From NCBI RefSeq assembly GCF_019956415.1, contig NZ_JAHBDK010000064.1, positions 124,001 to 188,000 of the forward strand: DNA of 64,000 nt. The letters are read 5' to 3'. Below the pieces are notes generated by a model. The model had not been told where the DNA came from, searched no databases, and saw only the letters and a list, made by a program, of their open reading frames with translations. This document shows positions 52,971-62,771 of this stretch, one piece after another. Numbering within the stretch: position 1 is the stretch's first letter; each line of letters starts with the position of its first letter. Source of the DNA: Pseudomonas sp. GL-B-19. Its GTDB lineage: Bacteria > Pseudomonadota > Gammaproteobacteria > Pseudomonadales > Pseudomonadaceae. The position numbers were made by a program, and so were the translations under genes.

Positions 52971-53939
52971 TTAAGAGCTGACTTTTTTACGCGGTACGAT
53001 TCTCTTCAGCAATTGCTTCGCCTTCCCACGCAACCGCGCCAAACCTGAATCTTTCCCCGGTGGGCTCAAGCCCTGTTGCCGCACCCAATCCTTCCAGCGA
53101 ATCCGCTCATCACGCACTACCCAGCCTTCCTGCCGGGCAAAGCTCTCCGCCAGAAACAAGCCACGAGTACTCGCCGGGTACAGTTGATCTTTCTTCAAGG
53201 TATAGAGCTCGGCCATCGGCTGACCGTCCTGCAATGGCATCAGGTATAAATCGGGGCGCTTGCGGTCGAGCCGGGCGACCAGTTGATCGCCTTCCAGTCG
53301 CTCATCGACATGAAACAGGCTCAGGGATTTGGCTTCTTTAGGCACGTCCAGGCGCAAGTCATAGATCAATTGCAACGACGCGGTGGGCAGATGTACGTAA
53401 GCGCGCGGCCGTTCGATCAACTGAAGCTTGGCGCAGCGCACCGGCCGCGCCGAACCGGACAACGGCGTCAGGCGAAACGGCAGCGCCTCGCGGTAATGCA
53501 GGGCGCTGGCGTAGGGTGCCGGCAGCCATGTGTCGTTGAAACGCCCGCCGAGCCAGCCTTCCGGGGTTTCCAGCAGGCATTCCTCAGCAATTTCCTGGAT
53601 CGCGGTGTGCAACGGCAGGTTCAGCTCATGGGCCGGTACGTAGCCGGAGATCAGCTTGAGCACCACGTCGCCACGGTCTTGCCGACGCTGACGCACCAGC
53701 ACCCAGTAATCGCGGTTCTGCCAATGCAGGGTCAGGCGCACCGAGACGCCAAGATTGGCCAGTTCCAGCGCAAACCGCTCGGTGTTAGCCACCGTCACGG
53801 GGCGGCGACGTTGCAGGGTCTGGGAGAAATTGAGCGGCATCCCGACGCTCTGATAGCTCAAGCCTTCGGGAGTCGCTTCGACGTACAACGGCAGGGTCTT
53901 GAAGTTGCTCGGGTTCTTTCTAATGAGCGTACGCGGCAT
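52971..53939 (-). CDS. Conserved protein with a degenerate Nudix-like motif
   Basis: I do not recognise a named family for this 322-residue protein. The segment GYVPAHELNLPLHTAIQEIAE, continuing ECLLE, near residue 98 resembles a Nudix box (Gx5E...REUxEE) with two extra residues and Gln in place of Arg. The C terminus is very basic (KQLLKRIVPRKKVSS), which could favour membrane or nucleic-acid contact. It has no signal peptide. It lies downstream of the aldo/keto reductase gene on the same strand with a 32-base gap, and ends at the palindrome shared with hldE. A role in LPS is possible only by position. Confidence 0.8.
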   Translation of the reverse strand: MPRTLIRKNPSNFKTLPLYVEATPEGLSYQSVGMPLNFSQTLQRRRPVTVANTERFALELANLGVSVRLTLHWQNRDYWVLVRQRRQDRGDVVLKLISGYVPAHELNLPLHTAIQEIAEECLLETPEGWLGGRFNDTWLPAPYASALHYREALPFRLTPLSGSARPVRCAKLQLIERPRAYVHLPTASLQLIYDLRLDVPKEAKSLSLFHVDERLEGDQLVARLDRKRPDLYLMPLQDGQPMAELYTLKKDQLYPASTRGLFLAESFARQEGWVVRDERIRWKDWVRQQGLSPPGKDSGLARLRGKAKQLLKRIVPRKKVSS

Positions 53940-53971
53940 GTCGGCTCCTGCTTAAGGCCGCGTGGGCGGCA

Positions 53972-54784
53972 TCAGTTTCTACGGAGGACCTGGGCAACGG
54001 TCGCAACGTTGTGGGCGAGGTGCAGCGGATTAATGGTCCCGACAATAGCACTGGCAACACCCGGATGTTCAAACAACAATTCGAAGCTGGCGCGCACCGG
54101 GTCCACGCCTGGACTCAGGCACACATGACCACTGGCGAGGGCTTTTTTGACCAGGATGGCTTTGCCGTGAGCAGCAGCATAGTCAATGACGGGCTTCTCG
54201 TTCTGCTCGTTCAGATTGTAGGTGACCATGGCGCAATCACCTTGCTCCAGAGCCTTCAAACCACCCTCGACGGTTTTACCGGAAAAACCGAAGCCGCGAA
54301 TCTTGCCTTCGGCCTTGAGATTGGCGAGGGTCGCGTAGACCTCGCTGTCATTGAGGATCGCCAGATCGTTGCCGTCGGAGTGCACCAGCACCAGGTCGAT
54401 AAAATCGGTTTCCAGGCGTTGCAGGCTGCGCTCCACCGACAGTCGAGTGTGGGCGGCGCTGAAGTCATGGCTCGATTGGCCGTCGGTAAACTCTTCGCCG
54501 ACCTTGCTGACAATCACCCAGTCCTGGCGCTGGCCACGCAACAGTGGGCCGAGGCGTTCTTCACTGCGGCCATAGGCCGGTGCGGTGTCGATCAGGTTGA
54601 TGCCCATGTCGCGGGCGAGTTTGAGCAGCCTGCGCGCATCGTCGTCGTCGGGAATCTGGAAGCCGTTGGGGTATTTCACGCCTTGGTCGCGGCCGAGTTT
54701 GACCGTGCCCAGGCCCAGCGGTGAAACCAGCAGGCCGGTGCTGCCCAGCGGGCGGTGCAGTTCGTGCAGGGTTGGTTGGCTCAT
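53972..54784 (-). CDS. Aldo/keto reductase
   Basis: The 270-residue product is an NADPH-dependent barrel reductase. Catalytic-tetrad residues are visible in INLIDTAPAYGRSEERLG (Asp and Tyr, near residue 63), VIVSKVG (Lys, near 90) and LVLVHSDGND (His, near 131). The substrate is unknown. It overlaps the FAD oxidoreductase gene by four bases (ATGA), so the two are probably translated together. P. aeruginosa has a matching pair, PA4992 and PA4991. Confidence 0.93.
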   Translation of the reverse strand: MSQPTLHELHRPLGSTGLLVSPLGLGTVKLGRDQGVKYPNGFQIPDDDDARRLLKLARDMGINLIDTAPAYGRSEERLGPLLRGQRQDWVIVSKVGEEFTDGQSSHDFSAAHTRLSVERSLQRLETDFIDLVLVHSDGNDLAILNDSEVYATLANLKAEGKIRGFGFSGKTVEGGLKALEQGDCAMVTYNLNEQNEKPVIDYAAAHGKAILVKKALASGHVCLSPGVDPVRASFELLFEHPGVASAIVGTINPLHLAHNVATVAQVLRRN

Positions 54785-55956
54785 GGCAGCAGTTGATCCC
54801 AGGCCGGAACGCTCATCGGTGGTTTTGGCAGCGGCGGCAGCGGCTCAGTCTGGCTTGGCTGGATGCCGTCGCGCGTCAGGCTGGCGATGACCCGGTCGGC
54901 GAAGTCCGGCGCCAGTGCCAGTTTGGTCGGCCAGCCCACCATCAAGCGACCTTGTTCGGCGAGAAAGGCATTGTCGGGGCGGGTGAGCCCCGATTGCAGC
55001 GGCTCGGCGCGGTCCACACGCAAGGTGGCCCATTGCGCGGTGCTCAGGTCGATCCATGGCAGTAACTGTCCGAGCTCTTGCTGGGCCGTAGCGATTTGCT
55101 CAGCGGGTTCTCGAGCAACGCCTTCGGCTTCGGCGATATCGCCCCCCATGTACCAGACCCACTGGCCATCGGCCGCCGGGTGAGTGGTCACGGTCAGGCG
55201 CGGTTTGGTGCCGCCACCCAGGCAATGGGCGTACAACGGTTTAAGGCCCGGGCCTTTGGCGATGATCATGTGCAACGGCCGGCGCTGCATGGCGGGCTGA
55301 CTCAGCCCCAACGCTTCGAGTAACGCCGCCGTACCGGCGCCGGCGCTCAGGACAATGCGCTGGGCACGAATCTCGCGTTCATCGACCTTGAGGCCGACCA
55401 GAGCGTTGCCTTCCAGTAGCGGTTCGATCTTCTGTCCGGCGAGCAGGCCATCTCCGGCCAGATCGGCCAGGCGCTGGATCAGGCTTGGCACATCGACCAC
55501 CAGTTCTGCCAGGCGATAGACCTTGCCCTTGAAGCGTTTGTCTTGCAGGGCCGGTGGCAGTTGCTCGCCCTTGACCTGATCGACTCGGCCGCGCACGGCC
55601 TTGCTGGCGAAGAAACTGGTGAGGTTGCCAGCGAGCGTGCCGGGGGACCAGAGGTAGTGGGCTTCGGACAGCAGGCGCACGCCGGACAGGTCCAGTTCGC
55701 CATCGCCCGCCAGCGCTGCACGCCAGCGGCGGGGCATGTCGGCAATGGCTTCCGACGCCCCGGTCAGGGCGCCATGCAACGCGTACTTGGCGCCGCCGTG
55801 AATGATGCCCTGGGACTTCACACTCTGCCCGCCGCCGAGGCTGGCGCTTTCCACCAGCACGGTCGAAAAACCCTGGCGGCGCAGACGCGCATTCAGCCAG
55901 AGGCCGGCGACACCAGCGCCGACAATCAGAACGTCGGTGGAAATAACGGATGGCAT
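54781..55956 (-). CDS. FAD-dependent oxidoreductase (DAO family), PA4991-like
   Basis: The 391-residue product has an N-terminal dinucleotide-binding motif, VLIVGAGVAGLWLNARLRRQ at residues 9-28. Next come the DAO-family segment GGGQSVKSQGIIHGGAKYAL near 42 and a C-terminal PTKLALAPDFADRVI. This is the glycine oxidase / D-amino-acid oxidase fold; the substrate cannot be read from the sequence. It is the first gene of a pair with the aldo/keto reductase. A REP pair precedes it. Confidence 0.92.
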   Translation of the reverse strand: MPSVISTDVLIVGAGVAGLWLNARLRRQGFSTVLVESASLGGGQSVKSQGIIHGGAKYALHGALTGASEAIADMPRRWRAALAGDGELDLSGVRLLSEAHYLWSPGTLAGNLTSFFASKAVRGRVDQVKGEQLPPALQDKRFKGKVYRLAELVVDVPSLIQRLADLAGDGLLAGQKIEPLLEGNALVGLKVDEREIRAQRIVLSAGAGTAALLEALGLSQPAMQRRPLHMIIAKGPGLKPLYAHCLGGGTKPRLTVTTHPAADGQWVWYMGGDIAEAEGVAREPAEQIATAQQELGQLLPWIDLSTAQWATLRVDRAEPLQSGLTRPDNAFLAEQGRLMVGWPTKLALAPDFADRVIASLTRDGIQPSQTEPLPPLPKPPMSVPAWDQLLP

Positions 55957-56045
55957 GCGGCGACCTCAGTGTTCAAGACGAGGGCGCAGTATACAGACTC
56001 GAAGAAAAGGGGACTTGTCGGTGATCAACTGGAGGGATGCAAACC

Positions 56046-56135
56046 TGTAGGAGTGAGCCTGCTCGCGATAGCGGTGTGTCAGCTTGCATAGATGTCGACG
56101 GGCATGACGCTATCGCGAGCAGGCTCGCTCCCACA
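56046..56135. repeat. Inverted REP pair (REPIN)
   Basis: Starts TGTAGGAGTGAGCCTGCTCG at 56046, with the reverse complement ending at 56135 (two mismatches at most near the tip). It lies between the oxidoreductase gene start and the 3' end of the SMR transporter gene. Confidence 0.88.
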
Positions 56136-56153
56136 ATGGATTGTGGTTTGGGC

Positions 56154-56486
56154 CTAATGGCCTGCGGTTTTGGAGAACAGCTGGATCACCACAACGCCCA
56201 GCACAATCAACGCCATCCCCAGCATCGCCGGCACATCCAGCTTCTGCCCATAGATAAATAGCGCCGCGACGCTGACCATCACGATGCCCATGCCGGCCCA
56301 CACCGCGTAAGCGACGCCGACCGGAACGCTGCGCACCACCAGGGTCAGCATCCAGAAGGCAATGCCGTAGCCGACAATCACCAGAATCAGCGGCAGCGGG
56401 GTGCTGAAACCTTTGACGGCTTTCATCGAAACGGTCGCGATCACTTCGGCGCAGATGGCGATGGCCAAGTAGTAGTAAGCGGTCAT
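56154..56486 (-). CDS. emrE: Small multidrug resistance (SMR) exporter, EmrE-like
   Basis: The 110-residue product is four hydrophobic helices with the SMR signature: MTAYYYLAIAICAEVIATVS, with the proton- and drug-binding Glu14, then SVPVGVAYAVWAGMGIVMV near residue 55. It exports cationic compounds in exchange for protons as an antiparallel dimer. ATG at 56486 was chosen over a frame to 56528, because it gives the family start and Glu14 numbering. It is divergent from a LysR-type regulator that probably controls it. Confidence 0.9.
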   Translation of the reverse strand: MTAYYYLAIAICAEVIATVSMKAVKGFSTPLPLILVIVGYGIAFWMLTLVVRSVPVGVAYAVWAGMGIVMVSVAALFIYGQKLDVPAMLGMALIVLGVVVIQLFSKTAGH

Positions 56487-56548
56487 GGGGGCATCCTCGT
56501 GTGAAGTGTTGCTTTCTGAGGTTGGCATTTTAGAGACTCTTCAGATGC

Positions 56549-56563
56549 GGTAAAGTCATTACC
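56549..56563. promoter_or_regulatory. Dyad in the emrE-lysR divergent region
   Basis: GGTAAAGTCATTACC has 5-base arms (GGTAA/TTACC) around five bases, between the two divergent starts. Position and symmetry suit a LysR-type operator. Function is inferred. Confidence 0.45.
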
Positions 56564-56571
56564 TATCTGCC

Positions 56572-57486
56572 ATGAAGATGGGTTGGCCTATGCAATGGGA
56601 TCTTGAGCAACTGCGGTTGTTTGTCAGCGTAGCGGAGCAGCGTTCTTTTTCTGCCGTGGCGCGCAATCAGCGCAAGGCGCAGTCGGCGGTCAGCAGTTCG
56701 ATTGCACTGCTGGAAGAAGACTTGGGCGTGAGCCTGTTCGACCGCAGCAGTGGCCGTCAGCCGAAACTCACCGAGGCCGGCAACGCATTGCTGGAAGAGG
56801 CGCGGGAAGTGTTGCGTCAGTGTGAGCGCCTCAATGGCCGCGCGCTGGCCATGATGCGCGGCCAGGAAGCTCGTCTGCGCGTGGCACAGGATGAGGCCAT
56901 GCCCTATCAGCCGATCATCGAAAGCTTCGAAGCCCTGGCCGAAAAATTTCCCAGCCTCGAAGTGCAACTGACCAGCGCCGCCCAAGGCGATGTGGCGCGC
57001 AAGCTGGTGGAGCGCCGGGCCGATCTGGGATTGCTGTTTTATCACGACCAAATCCCCGAGGCCCTTGAGCGGCGAGTGCTGGGGCGCGTCGAGATGGTCA
57101 CGGTGTGCGGCGTCGGGCATCCACTGGCGAAACAGGCACACGTCGATTGTCAGGCTCTGGCGCAGCATCGCCAGTTGCTGATGTCCACACAGTCCAGCGT
57201 CTATCCCGGTAGCGAACCGGCCAGCCCACAAGTCTGGCGCGCGGACAGCTTCTACGTGATGGCCGAATGGCTGGTGCGCGGCCTCGGTTGGGCCTGGTTG
57301 CCACGGCATGTGGTGCAATACCCGGCGTATCAGGACTTGATGGTTGAACTGGTCAGCGAATGGACCCCGCCGGCGCTGGTGGTGGAGTTGGTATGGCGTC
57401 GTGATGAACCGCTGGGCCCGGCGGCTCGCTGGCTGGCGGAACGTTTTGCCGTGCACTTGCAGGCGATCGGCGAGAAAAGCCGATAA
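56572..57486 (+). CDS. LysR-type transcriptional regulator
   Basis: The 304-residue product has a winged helix-turn-helix at the N terminus (MQWDLEQLRLFVSVAEQRSF, SAVARNQRKAQSAVSSSIAL) and a periplasmic-binding-like effector domain from about residue 95. It most likely regulates the divergent emrE gene and itself. The effector is not known. ATG 56572 gives the longest frame; ATG 56590 (MQWDLEQ) fits LysR starts equally well. waaA begins 11 bases downstream on the same strand. Confidence 0.92.
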   Translation: MKMGWPMQWDLEQLRLFVSVAEQRSFSAVARNQRKAQSAVSSSIALLEEDLGVSLFDRSSGRQPKLTEAGNALLEEAREVLRQCERLNGRALAMMRGQEARLRVAQDEAMPYQPIIESFEALAEKFPSLEVQLTSAAQGDVARKLVERRADLGLLFYHDQIPEALERRVLGRVEMVTVCGVGHPLAKQAHVDCQALAQHRQLLMSTQSSVYPGSEPASPQVWRADSFYVMAEWLVRGLGWAWLPRHVVQYPAYQDLMVELVSEWTPPALVVELVWRRDEPLGPAARWLAERFAVHLQAIGEKSR

Positions 57487-57497
57487 ACTCCGCCGCC

Positions 57498-58775
57498 ATG
57501 AATAGAACTCTCTATACCGCGCTGTTTTACCTGGGGCTGCCACTGGTAGCGATTCGGCTGTGGCTGCGGGCGCGTAAGGCGCCGGCGTACGCCAAGCGTA
57601 TTGGCGAGCGTTTCTCCGTCGGACTGCCGGTGATGACGCCGGGCGGTATCTGGGTGCACGCGGTGTCGGTGGGCGAAAGCATTGCCGCAGCGCCGATGAT
57701 TCGCGCCTTGCTGCAACGTTATCCACAGTTGCCGATTACCGTGACCTGCATGACCCCGACCGGGTCCGAGCGCATCCTGGCCTTGTTCGCCAATGAGCCG
57801 CGCATTCAACACTGCTACTTGCCCTACGATTTGCCATGCGCCGCTGCGCGCTTCCTGGATCGGGTCCGGCCAACCCTGGCGGTGATCATGGAAACCGAAC
57901 TCTGGCCCAACCACATTCACCAATGTGCCAGGCGCGGGATTCCCGTGGCACTGGCCAATGCGCGGCTGTCCGAACGCTCGGCCAAGGGCTATGGTCGCTT
58001 CAGCAAACTGACGCAGCCGATGCTCGCCGAGATGAGCCTGTTCGCGGTACAGACCGAGGCCGAAGCCCAGCGCTTCCAAGAGTTGGGTGCGCGTCCTGAA
58101 ACCGTAGAGGTCACCGGCTCAATCAAGTTCGACCTGACCATCGACCCGCAACTGCTGCAACGTGCCGTCGAACTGCGCACTCAGTGGCAGGCGCTTGAAC
58201 GACCGGTGTGGATCGCCGCCAGTACCCATGAAGGCGAAGACGAAGTGGTCCTCGCGGCCCATCGTCAGTTGCTGGTCAATCATCCCGATGCGTTGCTGAT
58301 TCTGGTACCGCGCCATCCAGAGCGTTTCAACCCGGTGTTCGAACTGTGTCAGCAACAGGGTTTTGCCACACTGCGTCGTTCTACAGGAGAGCCAGTGACC
58401 TCGGCCACCTCGGTTCTGGTGGGGGACACCATGGGCGAGTTGCTGTTTCTCTACGCCTTGGCCGACAGCGCTTTTGTGGGGGGCAGCCTGATGCCGAACG
58501 GCGGGCATAACCTGCTGGAACCGGCCGCGCTGGCCAAGCCAGTCCTGAGCGGCCCGCACCTGTTCAACTTCCTCGAAATCGCCACGCAATTGCGTAGCGC
58601 CGGGGCGTTGCAGGAAGTGGAGGATGCCGAAGGCCTGGCGTTGGCGGTGCAGCGGCTGTTCGAGTTGCCGCGCGATGCGCAGCGGATGGCAGAGGCGGGG
58701 CTTAAGGTGATGCGCACCAATCAAGGGGCGTTGCAGCGGTTGCTGGATGGGCTGGGGCGGTTGATCGATCGCTAA
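57498..58775 (+). CDS. waaA: Kdo transferase
   Basis: WaaA (KdtA) attaches Kdo residues to the lipid A precursor at the inner membrane, before heptose addition. The 425-residue product starts with a membrane anchor (MNRTLYTALFYLGLPLVAIR). It has the family motifs GGIWVHAVSVGESIAAAPMI near residue 50 (with catalytic Glu), AVIMETELWPN near 128, VGDTMGELLFLYALADSAFV near 305, and GGHNLLEPAALAKPVLSGPH near 335. The gene closes the LPS part of the window. A hairpin (GGTGAG/CTCACC, 58783-58806) lies between it and the convergent tolC. Confidence 0.97.
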   Translation: MNRTLYTALFYLGLPLVAIRLWLRARKAPAYAKRIGERFSVGLPVMTPGGIWVHAVSVGESIAAAPMIRALLQRYPQLPITVTCMTPTGSERILALFANEPRIQHCYLPYDLPCAAARFLDRVRPTLAVIMETELWPNHIHQCARRGIPVALANARLSERSAKGYGRFSKLTQPMLAEMSLFAVQTEAEAQRFQELGARPETVEVTGSIKFDLTIDPQLLQRAVELRTQWQALERPVWIAASTHEGEDEVVLAAHRQLLVNHPDALLILVPRHPERFNPVFELCQQQGFATLRRSTGEPVTSATSVLVGDTMGELLFLYALADSAFVGGSLMPNGGHNLLEPAALAKPVLSGPHLFNFLEIATQLRSAGALQEVEDAEGLALAVQRLFELPRDAQRMAEAGLKVMRTNQGALQRLLDGLGRLIDR

Positions 58776-58820
58776 TAAATGTGGTGAGAGGGTAAGCCCC
58801 CTCACCGCAGTGATGACCTG

Positions 58821-60260
58821 TTACTGCTCAGGTCTTGCTTTTAATTGCTCTTCCGCTGCCTTCGCCAGGCCCGGTGGAAGGAAGTCCTTGTCGGGGTTGT
58901 AGTCGGCCTTGAGATAACGCTTCAGGTCTTCCAGATCTCCCGGGCTCAGTGTGCCGGCCTGCTGTTTGAGGCGCAGGTTGTCGAGGATGTAGTCGTAGCG
59001 GGTGTTGTTGTAGTCGCGTACCGAGGTGTACAGCGAACGCTGCGCATCCAGGACGTCGACGATGTTGCGTGTCCCCACCTGATAACCGATTTCGGTCGCT
59101 TCTACCGCACTCTGGTTGGAGATGATCGATTGCTTGCGCGCCGAAACCTGATCAACGTCAGTGTTCACTGCGCGGTGTAGATTGCGGGTACTTTCCACGA
59201 TCTGCCGACGCAGCGCTTCGCGTTGCTGCTCGGTCTGGTCCAGCTGTGCATACGACTGGCGCACCTGGGAGGTGGTCAGGCCACCGCTGTAGATCGGGAT
59301 GCTCAGTTGCAGGGCCAGCGTCGTTTGCTCGACGTTGCCACCGTACGCCTGAGGAAGGTTGTTCGGGTTGCTGAACCCCAGCGCGTCGTTGTCGCCTTTT
59401 TCATATTTCGCCACGGCGTCGACGGTCGGTAAGTGGCCGGCCTTGCGCTGCTTGAGGGTTTCTTCGGCGGCACTGACCGCGTAGTTGCTGGCCAGCAAAT
59501 TCAGGTTCTGTCTGGCCGCCGTATCGACCCAGGCTTTGGCGTCGTTCGGAGACGGTGGCAAGATCGGCAGGCTATGGGTGACGCCCCAAATCGAATTGTA
59601 CTGACGGTTGGTCAGAGTGATCAGTGCTTCAAACGCGTCATCTACCTGGCGCTGTGCAACGATCCGGTTGGCGCGTGCGGTGTCGTAGCTGGCTTGAGAG
59701 TTGAGCACGTCGGTCTTGTCCGACAAGCCGACATCGAAACGTTCGTTGGACTGGTCGAGCTGGCGTTTGAATGCCGCTTCCTCGGCCTTGGTCGACGCCA
59801 GGTTGTCCTGGGTGCGCAGCACGTTGAAGTAATTTTCAGCGGTCTGCAGGATCAGGTTTTGCTCGGTGGCCGAGAGTTGCAGGGCGGCCTGTTCGTTGAC
59901 GTCCTTGGCGGCCTGAAACTGGAACCAGCGATCGGCACGGAACAGCGGCTGCGCCAGGGTGGCCTGATACGAATTTGCAGCGCGATTGGCCGTCGACGAA
60001 GGCTGATCGATCGAGGTGCGCACGTTAGCCAGTTCGGCACCGCCCGAAAGATTGGGCAGCAGGCCGGCACGGGCCTGGGGCACGACTTCTTTCTGTGCGC
60101 CGTATTGAGCAATGGCCGCCGCGAGGTCGGCGTTGTTGGCCTTCGCTTCCTGGTAGACGCTGACCAGATCGTTTTTGTTTGATACGGGCGCTTCTGCTGC
60201 CCAGGCCATTCCATTGGACGCACAAGACACGGCAATGGCCAGTGAGAGTTTGCGCAGCAT
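58821..60260 (-). CDS. tolC: TolC-family outer-membrane channel
   Basis: The 479-residue product has a signal peptide (MLRKLSLAIAVSCASNGMAW, cut near AWAAEA) and two repeated halves of outer-membrane efflux domains rich in coiled coil. Visible features include QAALQLSATEQNLILQTAEN near residue 127, VGLSDKTDVLNSQASYDTAR near 178, and the matching VGTRNIVDVLDAQRSLYTSV near 394. It forms the exit duct for type I secretion or drug efflux. By recalled synteny it matches P. aeruginosa OpmH (PA4974), which lies beside thiC. Confidence 0.95.
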   Translation of the reverse strand: MLRKLSLAIAVSCASNGMAWAAEAPVSNKNDLVSVYQEAKANNADLAAAIAQYGAQKEVVPQARAGLLPNLSGGAELANVRTSIDQPSSTANRAANSYQATLAQPLFRADRWFQFQAAKDVNEQAALQLSATEQNLILQTAENYFNVLRTQDNLASTKAEEAAFKRQLDQSNERFDVGLSDKTDVLNSQASYDTARANRIVAQRQVDDAFEALITLTNRQYNSIWGVTHSLPILPPSPNDAKAWVDTAARQNLNLLASNYAVSAAEETLKQRKAGHLPTVDAVAKYEKGDNDALGFSNPNNLPQAYGGNVEQTTLALQLSIPIYSGGLTTSQVRQSYAQLDQTEQQREALRRQIVESTRNLHRAVNTDVDQVSARKQSIISNQSAVEATEIGYQVGTRNIVDVLDAQRSLYTSVRDYNNTRYDYILDNLRLKQQAGTLSPGDLEDLKRYLKADYNPDKDFLPPGLAKAAEEQLKARPEQ

Positions 60261-60457
60261 AGGCGTTCCCTAGAATTAATATTACACAAATAATTTGAGC
60301 GCCAAGGCTAAGGCGCGGCACGTACCACGTCAATGCGTGGCTTGGCGTAGCGAGTGTAGTTGTGCAAGAGGGCGTGAACAATCCGGAATGCGCCATTCAT
60401 CATGGTGTTTGCAGCGGTATTGGCGTTCTCTGCCAGTTGTGTCTAGACTGGCCGGGT

Positions 60458-60548
60458 TCTTGTCGGGGTGCCTTGCTATGAGGCTGAGATCGAATAATTT
60501 CGGATCCCGTTGAACCTGATCAGGTTAGCGCCTGCGTAGGGAACAAGA
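60458..60548 (+). promoter_or_regulatory. TPP riboswitch (thi box) of thiC
   Basis: The core CGGGGTGCC...GGCTGAGAT...CCCGTTGAACCTGATCAGG...GCGTAGGGAACAAGA is the thiamine pyrophosphate aptamer. Its closing helix P1 pairs TCTTGT (60458-60463) with ACAAGA (60543-60548). TCTTGT recurs at 60571-60576 and could compete for the same ACAAGA, giving a simple switch. CCCGG (60559-60563) and CCGGG (60584-60588) form a further alternative stem. TPP binding should lower thiC expression. In the rest of the 467-base gap I saw no gene; 60261-60457 presumably carries the divergent promoters. Confidence 0.95.
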
Positions 60549-60727
60549 TTTCTCGTCACCCGGCGAGTCCTCTTGTGCTTCGTCCGGGATGTTGTTCGAC
60601 AATCGAACACCCCTCGAGCACTGAGCACAGCACCAACAGCGCCGTTATGGCTGATTGGCTGCGTCCATTCGTTACAGGTTCACTCCGACAAAATCCCACT
60701 GCCTGGATGCTGTCTGGAGAGCCCGTG

Positions 60728-62617
<1,890 letters not shown>

Positions 62618-62655
62618 TCGATCCCGCGCCAGTCCTTTCAGGCTGGCGTAGCTTT

Positions 62656-62723
62656 TGTAGGAGCAAGGCTTGCCCGCGATAGCGCACTTGAGATCGCCAT
62701 CGCTGGCAAGCCTTGCTCCTACA
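62656..62723. repeat. Inverted REP pair (REPIN)
   Basis: TGTAGGAGCAAGGCTTGCCC with GCGA at the left, and TCGCTGGCAAGCCTTGCTCC with TACA at the right; two mismatches. It lies between thiC and the cytX-like gene. Confidence 0.85.
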
Positions 62724-62771
62724 GAAAGTGAAGGTCTACACAACAACAAATGTCCCTCTGAGATAACACCC

